A program made the position numbers and the translations under genes. The notes beneath the pieces were generated by a model. That model saw nothing but the letters and a program-made list of their open reading frames with translations, was not told the origin of the DNA and did no database searches. 64,000 bases of DNA from Algoriphagus yeomjeoni (lineage in GTDB: Bacteria; Bacteroidota; Bacteroidia; Cytophagales; Cyclobacteriaceae). The stretch's first letter is position 1. Each line of letters opens with the position of its first letter. The stretch spans positions 1 through 64,000 of the forward strand of contig NZ_QLLK01000003.1 of assembly GCF_003259505.1 (NCBI RefSeq), written 5' to 3'. Positions 54,071 through 62,542 of this stretch are shown piece by piece.

Positions 54071-55206
54071 TTTTTTATCAATTGTAGTTTATAAAGAGTC
54101 AAGTAATCCTGCTCTTCTCCTATGTACTCGTCATTTCGAAGTGCGAAGAAGGGTTTGTCTAAGGATTCTATGTTTAGGATTCTTCCAATTCTATAGGAGA
54201 GGTTGATTTCATTGGAAAGCGTGGAGTCAGGGTTTATAATTTTTATAATCTGTCTCTGATGGTCCTTGTGTTGGGGAAAGTTTTCTGGTTTTTTCAATTC
54301 ATACTGGGCATATATTTCTTCTGAAATCCCTTCTGTATATAGTAAAAAAATGCCCTGTTTAGTTGGGAAGAATTGTTGGATACTAGCATCTCTCATTCTA
54401 CTGAACGAAATGTATTCGTAGGGTTTGGAGTGCTCCCCATTGTCTAGAAATTTTGTTGGTTCAAAGTTGTAGGTATGCAAGTATGCATTGTTTTGAGAAA
54501 GGTCGTACACATGAACCAATGGCTCGTTTTCCAATGCTAGGTATAGGTAGTTTTCCAAAACTACGAATTGGAGAAAAGGACGTTCGTAATACTTGTCCGT
54601 AGAATAACGGGAGGATTTTGGAATCCTGATAATCGGTTCGGATGTCTCAGTTGCAGCATCAATTTTTTCAAGTAAATAATGGTCTCTGAAAAAATGTGGG
54701 TCATACGGGTTAGCACCATCCCTACCTGGATAATAGGAAATGATTTTCCCATCCCATACGTCAAGGTTTTTCAATAGCCCACCTCCGTCTTTGGCTTCGG
54801 TAGGAAATTCAAGTTTAATCTCCTTTTTAAATGATAAATCTGGGTTGATCTCATACAGCCATCCTACGAAACTTGCTGCTATTATTTCGCCATCTTCTAG
54901 GATCTTGATTTGAGTCGGATACTGAACTTTTCCCGGCCCTTCCTTAGGATAGGAATGCTCATGAAGTATTTTTCCATTGTTATCAAATTTGATCAGTTTG
55001 TTTTCTTTGAAATTAAAAATAACTCCTTCATTATTTTTGAAATCTCCTCCATCCACTGTTCCCAAATAATCCACCTGAATCGAATCTACGATTTGCAGTT
55101 CCCATTCATTGGAGCTTATCGACTGGTTTTCTGCTTCATTCTTCGGAGATGAACAGGCAAAAGCCAGCAGGATTGAGCAGATAAAAAGCGTATAATTATT
55201 TTTCAT
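54067..55206 (-). CDS. Lipoprotein array member 4 (DUF4221/beta-propeller-like)
   Basis: A 379-residue lipoprotein with lipobox ending LLAFAC. After a short Ser/Asn linker come EWELQIVDSIQVDYLG and a set of four-stranded repeats such as IKFDNNGKILHEHSYPKEGPG. The C terminus is YIGEEQDYLTLYKLQLIKK. It is closest to the next upstream paralogue (55203-56342), sharing the YIGEEQDYL end. It starts 4 bases before the stop of that gene. No enzyme motif; a six-bladed propeller is the best structural guess. Confidence 0.6.
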   Translation of the reverse strand: MKNNYTLFICSILLAFACSSPKNEAENQSISSNEWELQIVDSIQVDYLGTVDGGDFKNNEGVIFNFKENKLIKFDNNGKILHEHSYPKEGPGKVQYPTQIKILEDGEIIAASFVGWLYEINPDLSFKKEIKLEFPTEAKDGGGLLKNLDVWDGKIISYYPGRDGANPYDPHFFRDHYLLEKIDAATETSEPIIRIPKSSRYSTDKYYERPFLQFVVLENYLYLALENEPLVHVYDLSQNNAYLHTYNFEPTKFLDNGEHSKPYEYISFSRMRDASIQQFFPTKQGIFLLYTEGISEEIYAQYELKKPENFPQHKDHQRQIIKIINPDSTLSNEINLSYRIGRILNIESLDKPFFALRNDEYIGEEQDYLTLYKLQLIKK

Positions 55207-56342
55207 TTCTGAACCAGTTGCAGTTTATAAAAAGTTAAGTAATCCTGCTCTTCACCTATGTAGTCGTCATTTCGGAGGGCGTAGAAAGGCTCTGTAGGAT
55301 TCTCTATGGCAAAGATTTGTTTAACCTTTTTAGAAATGGGAATCTCGTTTGACCAGCCTTTTTCAGTGTCATACACTTTGAAATAAGATTGGTTCAATTC
55401 AGCTAGTCTAGGGAAGTCCTCAGGGAACGTGAAGTTTTGTGAGCCGAAAACATCTTCCGAAATCCCTTCTGAATAGTGAACCACAAGGTGTTTCTGATTT
55501 GCAAATACTCCAAAAATATTCCCTTCGACCAATTTTTCGTAGTTGTAGTTTTCGTATTTATCTTTCAATTCCGGAGCTTCTATAAATTTCGTTGGGTTAA
55601 GATCTATGGTCTCAATGTGCCTTCCAGAGTCAAGCAGGTCAAACCTGTGAACTTTTGGCTCATTGTTGAAGTAGAGTAATAAGTCATTTTCAATTGTCGT
55701 AAATGATATTGAAGGTCTCTCATAAAGTAAGCCTGTACTGAATTTTGATGTTTCAGGCGTTCGGATTAGAGGGCTGCTTTCTCCAGTTGCAGGATTAAGC
55801 ATTTCGAGCAAGAAATAGTCTCTTAAGTAGTTTTCAGTAAAAGGCCCTACCTCATCTCTTCCCGTATAGTAAAGAATTATTTTATCCTGCCAGAACTCGA
55901 ATGATTTCGCATCCATTAACCCGCCATGTACGGGGGCTGCAAAGGGCATTTGGATTTCTCGTTTAACCGACAGATCCTCGTTTAATTCATAATATGGGCC
56001 ACCATGGTTGCCTATATATGGATTGCTAGTAGGGTCAATTTTTACAGTGGAGATAAAAGAAATTGAATTTGGGCCGTCTTTGGGAAATGCTTTGGTAGAG
56101 AGGACCTTTCCTTCATAATCGATTTTGATTACTGTGTTCGCGGTATAATCATACAGCAAACCCATTCCCTCTCTAAAATCTCCAGTGGAAATATTTCCCA
56201 TATAATCCACCTGAATAGAATCAAGAACTTGGAGTTCCCATTCAGTCGACGTTTCAGATGCTACTTTTTCAGTTTTTTCCGAAGAGGAGCAGGAGAGAAA
56301 GGCCAATGCTAAAGAGACTGTTAAAATGTTTCTGTAGTTCAT
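55203..56342 (-). CDS. Lipoprotein array member 3 (DUF4221/beta-propeller-like)
   Basis: A 379-residue lipoprotein with lipobox ending LAFLSC. EWELQVLDSIQVDYMGNISTGDF parallels member 4 exactly in layout, as do the GGPYYELNEDLSVKREIQMPF and HRFDLLDSGRHIETIDLNPTKFIE segments. It ends with YIGEEQDYLTFYKLQLVQK. Same length as member 4. Overlaps member 2 by 4 bases (ATGA). Pairs of members (3 with 4, 1 with 2) are closer to each other than to the rest, which points to duplication in steps. Confidence 0.6.
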   Translation of the reverse strand: MNYRNILTVSLALAFLSCSSSEKTEKVASETSTEWELQVLDSIQVDYMGNISTGDFREGMGLLYDYTANTVIKIDYEGKVLSTKAFPKDGPNSISFISTVKIDPTSNPYIGNHGGPYYELNEDLSVKREIQMPFAAPVHGGLMDAKSFEFWQDKIILYYTGRDEVGPFTENYLRDYFLLEMLNPATGESSPLIRTPETSKFSTGLLYERPSISFTTIENDLLLYFNNEPKVHRFDLLDSGRHIETIDLNPTKFIEAPELKDKYENYNYEKLVEGNIFGVFANQKHLVVHYSEGISEDVFGSQNFTFPEDFPRLAELNQSYFKVYDTEKGWSNEIPISKKVKQIFAIENPTEPFYALRNDDYIGEEQDYLTFYKLQLVQK

Positions 56343-57532
56343 TTCTCAATCAATTTCATTTTATAAATTCTTAAAAAATCCTCTTCTACATCCGGATCTG
56401 GAAGTCGTTGAAACCATGCAAAACCTCCTCCGCTGGCATAAGTTTGGCCAACGGTATTGGTAGGTAGCGGCACAGTTCCTAGATAATTAAGATCTGCTAA
56501 ATCATACACTAGGGTGCCTTTCGATACTTCCTCTTCTATTTTTAGAGACATAGCTCTGGCTTCCTCTTCTTTTCCATTCATCCACAAAGCCTCAACCTCC
56601 TTAGACTTAACTGGATCCCTTCCAGAATAGAAATTCAGTAACAGCAAATCATCAAGAATATGAATATTTCTAATAGCTGCAGTGCCTCCCCGGTTTTCAA
56701 TTTTCCCATCCTTAAATTTTTCCCGTTCCTTTCCTTCCGGTATAAGAAATCCAGGGATATTTAGCTGAATTACAGTATCAAGCGTTACGGTGGTGGTACT
56801 TAGCTGGTAAACATAAAGTTGGGGATCTCCGCCGTGTACCACATATACTGTTTTTCCATTGGCTTCGTATGCAGGACTGTAGTCACTTGGGTTAAACCCC
56901 ATTCCATTCAAAAAATGACTTCCTTTCTCAAAAGGAATAATTTCAGCCATGGTTTCGTTTGACACATCCACGAGCTCCAATGCCCGATATTCGTCGTAGA
57001 ATTCCTGTTCGCCCGGAAAGGAGTTGTCTGGGCGCACTGATATTGGAAGGAGATAAGTTTTATCGTTAATAGTAGCTGATTCGAGTGATTTTCCTATAAT
57101 AGTGCGGGACGATAACGTGCCCAATGATTCGGGATGAGAGATTTTTTTCACCATAGTTCCGTCCAAATCATAAATGAATAAGCCATTTGCTCCAAAGACA
57201 GCTAACTGATCCTCCCCGTAGAAGCCTGGGGATTCTAGTTTAAAGCCATAAGCATCTGGAGTATCTTCTTCTTTGGAAAAAGTGTGGATAAGCTTTCCTT
57301 CAGCATCCGTAATAATTATTTCTTTGCTTGGGAAATCAAAAAAAATCAATTTGGAGCCCTCTGAACTAACATCTGTAAGCATAGGATTTCCAAGGTATTC
57401 TAGATCCAAAGAGTCCGCCAGTTCCCAGGAAAGTTGAAATTGTTGGTCGGATGACTTTTCAGTAGTTTCTGAAGTAGAACAGGAGGAAAAGACTAGAATA
57501 AGAACTGGTAGGACTAGTATTTTATATCTCAT
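56339..57532 (-). CDS. Lipoprotein array member 2 (DUF4221/beta-propeller-like)
   Basis: A 397-residue lipoprotein with lipobox ending FSSC. DSLDLEYLGNPMLTDVSSEGS, then FFDFPSKEIIITDAEGKLIHTF and KEEDTPDAYGFKLESPGFYG, make a block also found in member 1. It ends EEDFLRIYKMKLIEK, identical to member 1 over this stretch. At DNA level about 50 bases around its 3' end are nearly identical to the same place in member 1, which suggests recent duplication or gene conversion. Overlaps members 1 and 3 by 4 bases each. Confidence 0.6.
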   Translation of the reverse strand: MRYKILVLPVLILVFSSCSTSETTEKSSDQQFQLSWELADSLDLEYLGNPMLTDVSSEGSKLIFFDFPSKEIIITDAEGKLIHTFSKEEDTPDAYGFKLESPGFYGEDQLAVFGANGLFIYDLDGTMVKKISHPESLGTLSSRTIIGKSLESATINDKTYLLPISVRPDNSFPGEQEFYDEYRALELVDVSNETMAEIIPFEKGSHFLNGMGFNPSDYSPAYEANGKTVYVVHGGDPQLYVYQLSTTTVTLDTVIQLNIPGFLIPEGKEREKFKDGKIENRGGTAAIRNIHILDDLLLLNFYSGRDPVKSKEVEALWMNGKEEEARAMSLKIEEEVSKGTLVYDLADLNYLGTVPLPTNTVGQTYASGGGFAWFQRLPDPDVEEDFLRIYKMKLIEK

Positions 57533-58719
57533 TTCTCAATCAATTTCATTTTATAAATTCTTAAAAAATCCTCTTCTACATTCGGGTCGGGTGTTCTTTG
57601 AAAATAAAGAGAATCATTACTTGCCATAAAACCAGCTTGATTTACACCAGAAGGAAAATCAAGTGTTCCCAAATAAGAGAAAGTCTTTTCATCAAAAACT
57701 AGGATGCCGGGTTTTGTATTTAATGATCCTTGGCTATAGATTGCTTCTCCTTCCTCTTCCTTACCCGAGGCCCATAGAGCCCTTGCTTCTTCTATGATTC
57801 TTGGATCTATACCTGGGTAGTAGTGGACAAGTATTTTCCCGTCTTGAACCAAAATATTCCGGATAGCTGCTGTGCCTCCATTAATGGAGACACTTCCCGG
57901 AGAAAACTCAGTTCTTGGTTTGCCCTCCACTACATAGAAATCGGGAATATCAAGGTAAATAGCGGTGTCGAGGTTCGCCTCTTCTGGAGAAAAATCATAA
58001 ATATAAAGCGTAGGATCTGAGCCGTGGGACAGATATAATTTATCGCTTTGCACATCGTAAGCTGGAGCATAATCACTTTGATCATAGCCCATCCCATCAA
58101 GGAATTTGCTCTCTGGTTCGAAAGGCCCGAAGTCCTGCATTTCTCCAGTTTCCAAATCAACCAGCTCAACGGCTTTGTAAGTATCGTAGAATTTCTGCTC
58201 GCCAGGGTAGGTATCGCGTGACCGAAATGACTTAGTTATGAGGTATTCTTTTCCTCCAAGTGTGATTATTTTAGCTGTTAATCCTGGCATTGACATGGAT
58301 CCTGCACTTCCCATAGCTTCAGCATGATCAATTTTTTTGATCAAAGTACCACCCAGGTCATAGATAAATATCCCTCGCATGCCTATGAGGATCACCCGGT
58401 CATTTCCCCAAAGAATTGGCAATTCCAGTTTGAACCCATAAGCGTCAGGAGTATCTTCTTTTTTGGAAAATTGATGAAGAATCTCTCCGTTGGGATTTGT
58501 GATGATAGTCTCACTTGAAGGAAAATCGAAAAAGGAAACAAGGCTGCCCTCCTTATTTACTGAAGCCATCAAAGGATTGCCGAGGATTTCTAAATCTAAG
58601 GAGTCAACCAAGTCTATGGAGAGTTCGATTGGAGTTGTTTCTGTTACAGTTTCTTCATTTTCACAGGAAAAAAGCCCTAATGATAGGACTAAAATTAGAT
58701 ATACTTGATTTTTCTGCAT
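57529..58719 (-). CDS. Lipoprotein array member 1, first in the operon (DUF4221/beta-propeller-like)
   Basis: A 396-residue lipoprotein. The ATG at 58719 is chosen because it gives the lipobox MQKNQVYLILVLSLGLFSC; the longer frame has no such signal. DSLDLEILGNPLMASVNKEGS, FDFPSSETIITNPNGEILHQF and TPDAYGFKLELPILWGNDRVI correspond to member 2. It ends EEDFLRIYKMKLIEK. A candidate promoter stands 31 to 61 bases upstream, separate from the GMC genes, whose terminator lies between. Confidence 0.65.
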   Translation of the reverse strand: MQKNQVYLILVLSLGLFSCENEETVTETTPIELSIDLVDSLDLEILGNPLMASVNKEGSLVSFFDFPSSETIITNPNGEILHQFSKKEDTPDAYGFKLELPILWGNDRVILIGMRGIFIYDLGGTLIKKIDHAEAMGSAGSMSMPGLTAKIITLGGKEYLITKSFRSRDTYPGEQKFYDTYKAVELVDLETGEMQDFGPFEPESKFLDGMGYDQSDYAPAYDVQSDKLYLSHGSDPTLYIYDFSPEEANLDTAIYLDIPDFYVVEGKPRTEFSPGSVSINGGTAAIRNILVQDGKILVHYYPGIDPRIIEEARALWASGKEEEGEAIYSQGSLNTKPGILVFDEKTFSYLGTLDFPSGVNQAGFMASNDSLYFQRTPDPNVEEDFLRIYKMKLIEK

Positions 58720-58749
58720 TTGACTAATAAGAGTTTGAGGAATAGAAGA

Positions 58750-58780
58750 ATAAGATAGTAGTAAAACTTTTCGCACCAAA
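58750..58780 (-). promoter_or_regulatory. Candidate promoter of the lipoprotein array
   Basis: On the minus strand TTTG (58780-58777) and TATCTTAT (58757-58750) are 19 bases apart. The -33 box and spacing fit the Bacteroidota consensus; the -7 box matches TAnnTT but not the last TG. Overlaps the terminator of the upstream gene. Confidence 0.45.
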
Positions 58781-58808
58781 AAAAACTCAGCCATTTAACT
58801 GAGTTTTA
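58778..58808 (-). terminator. Terminator after GMC operon
   Basis: On the minus strand AAAACTCAG pairs with CTGAGTTTT around TTAAATGG, followed by TTTT. It separates the GMC/small-subunit transcript from the lipoprotein array. Confidence 0.85.
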
Positions 58809-58813
58809 ATTTT

Positions 58814-59521
58814 TTAACCAATTACATTTCCTTCATCATCCCATTGAATGATCGTCCCTCGGTCTTCTGGTTTGAGGTATTGAGCAATGTATTTTTCTTC
58901 TAATTGCACTCCATGTTTGCTCATCACTTCCTGAGGTACGCCATCCCAGGCATTAGGGGTATTTCCTACATAACCCATGTATTTCCAGCCTGCTTCGGTA
59001 GAGAAATAGCCTGAGCAAGTAAGATTTCTGAGCATATTGAACCAGCGGACCCCACCTTCATATTCAGGCTTAGCTGTATCTGGCCAAGCTACCTCGTCCA
59101 CGATTTGCATGACTTCGGTTTCGTTTAATTGATTGAATGTTCTCCCGAATTTCTCGTCGGCTTCGAAATCCAGCCACATCAATCCTCCCCGCATGCGGGT
59201 TTGATTTCCTGGCTGATCTTTCATCATAAATTCCATAAAATCCACCACGCCGATTTCAGTAGCAGCGGGAGACTCCTCGTCTTTTGGCATGATGATATCT
59301 ACCAAGGTGCTCAGCTTTTTTCGCTCAGCCTCGGTAAAAAATGTTTCGGAAAGTAATTCCAGATCACGTTGTATTTCTTCGTCAGTTCTACCACCGATTG
59401 TGGTGCCAGCTAATAGTGCGTTTTCTGGCAAAGCCTGCTCTTCAGGTGAACACCCGGTTAGTATTAGACCCGTACCGATAGTGCCGGTAAAGAGCAATTT
59501 GAGGTTTTCTCTTCTGTTCAT
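58814..59521 (-). CDS. Gluconate 2-dehydrogenase subunit 3-type protein (GMC partner)
   Basis: A 235-residue Tat lipoprotein: NRRENLKLLF has the twin arginines R3-R4 and LTGC, with C24, is the lipobox, so the protein is exported folded and anchored by lipid. PKDEESPAATEIGVVDFMEFMM and LTCSGYFSTEAGWKYMGYVGNTPN are typical of gluconate 2-dehydrogenase subunit 3 (small subunit of membrane sugar dehydrogenases). It helps export and bind the GMC subunit, whose gene lies 3 bases upstream. The cytochrome c subunit of classical enzymes is not adjacent. Confidence 0.9.
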   Translation of the reverse strand: MNRRENLKLLFTGTIGTGLILTGCSPEEQALPENALLAGTTIGGRTDEEIQRDLELLSETFFTEAERKKLSTLVDIIMPKDEESPAATEIGVVDFMEFMMKDQPGNQTRMRGGLMWLDFEADEKFGRTFNQLNETEVMQIVDEVAWPDTAKPEYEGGVRWFNMLRNLTCSGYFSTEAGWKYMGYVGNTPNAWDGVPQEVMSKHGVQLEEKYIAQYLKPEDRGTIIQWDDEGNVIG

Positions 59522-59524
59522 GGC

Positions 59525-61267
59525 TTAAATGTTTTTCTTTTTCAGTTCTGAAATGATGTAGTCTGAGGTTCTCCAGCTCAAGGCCAAGATTGTCCAAGTT
59601 GGATTTTTATCTGCTTGGGACACAAATGATCCAGCGTCTACCACAAAGAGATTTTTGCAATCGTGTGCTTGGGAATTTGAGTTCAAAACTGATGTTTTTG
59701 GATCGTTGCCCATTCTTGCTGTACCTACTTCGTGAATGATTCTGCCTGGTGCAGCTAGGCCGTAAAGGGTGTCTGCTCCTGGTTTGGTACCCAGTAATTG
59801 TGCTCCGGCACCAGTTAGGATTTCTTCAAAAGTATCCTGCATATGCTTGGCCTGATTGATTTCCTGATCTGTCCATTTGTAATTGAACCGCAGTACAGGA
59901 ATTCCAAATTTGTCTACTACAGTTGGATCGATTTCGCAGTAATTGTCAAATCTCGGCACGCTTTCTCCCCGGCCAGACATGCCTACGGTAGATCCATAGA
60001 TTTGACGAATGTCTTTTTTAAGACCTACGCCATAGCCGCCATTAGGACTAGGTTTACCGAATTCGTCTGTGATGTACTTTCTCATGGAGTCCATATTTCC
60101 TCCTGCACCGTAGCCAGGTTGTCCCATTCCCCCGCCATATTCTATATGATAGCCTCTGGCGAAATCCAGTTTTTTATTGTCCAGCCACCATGGAGTGTAC
60201 ATATGCATACCGCCCGTACCGTCTTCATTGTATCGTTCTCGGCCCATCAAGTCCGGGATGATTCCCGATCTGCTTGCTCCAGTAGAGTCGTGTAGGTAAT
60301 GACCCAAAACTCCTGAGCTATTGCCGATTCCGTTGGGATGTGTCTTGGACTTCGAGTTCAGCATGATCCGTGAAGTCTCACAAGCGGACGCCCCTAGCAC
60401 TACTACATTTGACTTTAGCTTATATTCTTTCATGTCGGCCTTGCTGACAAAAGAAACTCCCGTTGCTTTACCTGAATCATCGGTTGTGACCTTTCTTACC
60501 ATACTGTGGGTGTAAAGATCCACTTTTCCCTGCTTCATCGCCGGATGAACCAGGCAAGTTCCAGCTGAGAAATCCGCATAAACCTGACATGCCCGATTAC
60601 ATTGGCGACAGAAAAAACATGCGCCACGCTCTTTGTTGATTGGCCTCGTCAGAATGGAAAGCCTTGACGGAATCATTGGGATGCTGGCGGCGGTTGTGCC
60701 TTTTTTCAGGTAAAGCTCATGGAGTCTAGGCTTTGGGGGAGGGAGGAAAAAGCCATCCGGCTCATTATAAATACCTTCTTTGCTACCGTAGACACCGATC
60801 AATTTATCTACTTTATCATAGTATGGCTTGACATCGTCGTAGCCTATTGGCCAGTCATCTCCCAGTCCATCTATGCTGGCTCTTTTGAAATCATTTGGGC
60901 CAAATCTTAATGAGATTCTACCCCAGTGGTTGGTTCGGCCGCCGACCATTCTGGATCGGAACCAGTCAAATTCTGAATCGCCTTTTCTGGTGTAGGGTTC
61001 GCCCTCTATTTCCCAGCCTCCGATAGCCGCATCAAAATCTCCAAAGGGGCGGATCTGAGTACCGGCTCCTCTACGTGGTGATTCCCATGGTGGTCTGAGT
61101 TGGGTGCGATCCTCTTCTTTGGCGGGGTCGAAATCACCTCCAGCCTCGATGACAGCGACTGAGAGTCCGGCTTCAGAGAGAATTTTGGAGGCCATTCCGC
61201 CACCTGCTCCGGATCCTACAATTATCACATCGTAAGAATCCCCGGAAGTTTTGATTTGAAAGCTCAT
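59525..61267 (-). CDS. GMC family oxidoreductase
   Basis: A 580-residue FAD enzyme that probably oxidises a sugar or polyol. VIVGSGAGGGMASKILSEAG is the FAD dinucleotide-binding motif; GGRTNHWGRISLRF and HEVGTARMGNDPKTSVLN carry the C-terminal catalytic His. A cluster CFFCRQCNRACQV with four Cys lies near residue 225, a feature of this dehydrogenase group. There is no signal peptide of its own, so it would travel with the Tat small subunit encoded 3 bases downstream. Sugar choice is not fixed by the sequence. Confidence 0.92.
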   Translation of the reverse strand: MSFQIKTSGDSYDVIIVGSGAGGGMASKILSEAGLSVAVIEAGGDFDPAKEEDRTQLRPPWESPRRGAGTQIRPFGDFDAAIGGWEIEGEPYTRKGDSEFDWFRSRMVGGRTNHWGRISLRFGPNDFKRASIDGLGDDWPIGYDDVKPYYDKVDKLIGVYGSKEGIYNEPDGFFLPPPKPRLHELYLKKGTTAASIPMIPSRLSILTRPINKERGACFFCRQCNRACQVYADFSAGTCLVHPAMKQGKVDLYTHSMVRKVTTDDSGKATGVSFVSKADMKEYKLKSNVVVLGASACETSRIMLNSKSKTHPNGIGNSSGVLGHYLHDSTGASRSGIIPDLMGRERYNEDGTGGMHMYTPWWLDNKKLDFARGYHIEYGGGMGQPGYGAGGNMDSMRKYITDEFGKPSPNGGYGVGLKKDIRQIYGSTVGMSGRGESVPRFDNYCEIDPTVVDKFGIPVLRFNYKWTDQEINQAKHMQDTFEEILTGAGAQLLGTKPGADTLYGLAAPGRIIHEVGTARMGNDPKTSVLNSNSQAHDCKNLFVVDAGSFVSQADKNPTWTILALSWRTSDYIISELKKKNI

Positions 61268-61464
61268 CTATAAAAATTATTTTGGAAGATAAAATATAGT
61301 ATTTAAATATTTGGTTTGAAACAAGAGCTAAACTATTCTAGTATAGCCATATTACGGGAAATCCATTTTTGGATTTAAACATGGCTTAAGTTTTCTCTTT
61401 CAGTTGAGATTAAAGGGCTTTTTAAATTTTTAATAGTTCTTGATTGGGGTCTTTGTGTCTATGA
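61268..61464. other. Intergenic upstream of GMC gene, no gene seen
   Basis: AT-rich. Likely holds the GMC operon promoter, but no clear box pair was found. It is followed by a repeat element (copy 3). Confidence 0.45.
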
Positions 61465-61612
61465 ATAAAACTCTATATGGTAATCTGTAATGATGCCAGT
61501 CACCTTATAGTCTTTGCTTATCTGGTTGGAAGACACAATTCTTAAGTTTAACGTACCCTACATTCCTTTTGCCACCATACTGGTAGAAAAGCGGATATAC
61601 ATAAAACTCTAT
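61465..61612 (+). repeat. Short inverted-repeat element, copy 3, with flanking direct repeats
   Basis: Arms ATCTGTAATGATGCCAGT (61483-61500) and ACTGGTAGAAAAGCGGAT (61579-61596) match those of copies 1 and 2; the middle is different and shorter. The direct repeat ATAAAACTCTAT stands on both sides (61465-61476 and 61601-61612), a 12-base exact match that fits a target-site duplication. The element is oriented like copy 1 and marks the left edge of the surface-glycan genes. Confidence 0.8.
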
Positions 61613-61692
61613 TCCATATTGAAAGCTGATTATCAATTGTAATTTTATTTATTTACTGTCTCAATATAAGAGTGGATTAAATTTTAGATTCA

Positions 61693-62532
61693 ATGAAAAA
61701 AATAATTATTAATTTTTGTCCAACAGGCATGGTTCCTACAAAGGAGTTGACCAAATATGTCCCGATATCTCCTCAAGAAATAATTGAAGATACTCATAGA
61801 GCTTTTGAAATGGGTATCACTATAGCCCATTTGCATGCAAGAGAGGCAAGTGGTGTACCTACCTATAAATCTGCAATTTACCGAGATATTTTTGAGGGTG
61901 TTCGGAAACATTGTCCCGGATTGATTATTTGTGGAAGTAGTTCTGGTAGAAATTTTCCGGAAATAGAAAAAAGATCTGAGTTACTTGAATTGCGCCCAGA
62001 TATGTGTTCATTGACTCTTTCCTCCTTGAATTTCATAAATCAAGCTTCCATAAATGACCCAGAAATAATCATAGCTTTGGCTGAGAAAATGAAAGAAAAG
62101 GGTGTGGTGCCGGAGTTGGAATGTTTTAATCTTGGCATGATAAATTACGGCAAGTATTTAATCAAAAAGGGGATTTTAGAAGGGCCATTTTATTGGAACT
62201 TGCTTTTCGGAAATATTGCTGGGTTTCAAGCTAGTTTTGCCCAAATTGGTGTTGCCATGCAAGAAATTCCCGTTAATCATATGGTAAGTTTTGCAGGCTT
62301 AGGGGACTGCCAATTGCAAATGAATTCTCTGGCAATTTCATTTGGCTATGGAGTGAGAATCGGATTAGAAGATAATATTTGGTTTGATGCCAAGAAGACA
62401 AAGAAAGCTTCCAATCTTGATCTTTTGACCCGAGTCCATGGGCTCATGGAAATCCATGAAGCAGAACTTTTTCAGTCCGAAGATTTAGGAACGTTAGGTT
62501 TCTATAATAGCTTTAACCAAAACCTAGTTTAA
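61693..62532 (+). CDS. BKACE family (beta-keto acid cleavage) enzyme
   Basis: A 279-residue DUF849/BKACE-type protein (3-keto-5-aminohexanoate cleavage family). H46 and H48 in IAHLHARE are the metal-binding pair of the TIM-barrel active site, LIICGSSSGRNF and MVSFAGLGDCQLQMN fit later loops, and GVRIGLEDNIWFD is the conserved end motif. Length matches the family. In Kce I recall a Glu at position 14 that binds the substrate amine; here it is Val, so another substrate is likely. Its place before surface-glycan genes is unusual for this family. Confidence 0.87.
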   Translation: MKKIIINFCPTGMVPTKELTKYVPISPQEIIEDTHRAFEMGITIAHLHAREASGVPTYKSAIYRDIFEGVRKHCPGLIICGSSSGRNFPEIEKRSELLELRPDMCSLTLSSLNFINQASINDPEIIIALAEKMKEKGVVPELECFNLGMINYGKYLIKKGILEGPFYWNLLFGNIAGFQASFAQIGVAMQEIPVNHMVSFAGLGDCQLQMNSLAISFGYGVRIGLEDNIWFDAKKTKKASNLDLLTRVHGLMEIHEAELFQSEDLGTLGFYNSFNQNLV

Positions 62533-62542
62533 CAAAAATTCT

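Noticed and set aside
59843..60295. A 150-codon frame on the plus strand inside the GMC gene
   Set aside because: It is antisense to a well-supported enzyme gene and has no recognisable domain.
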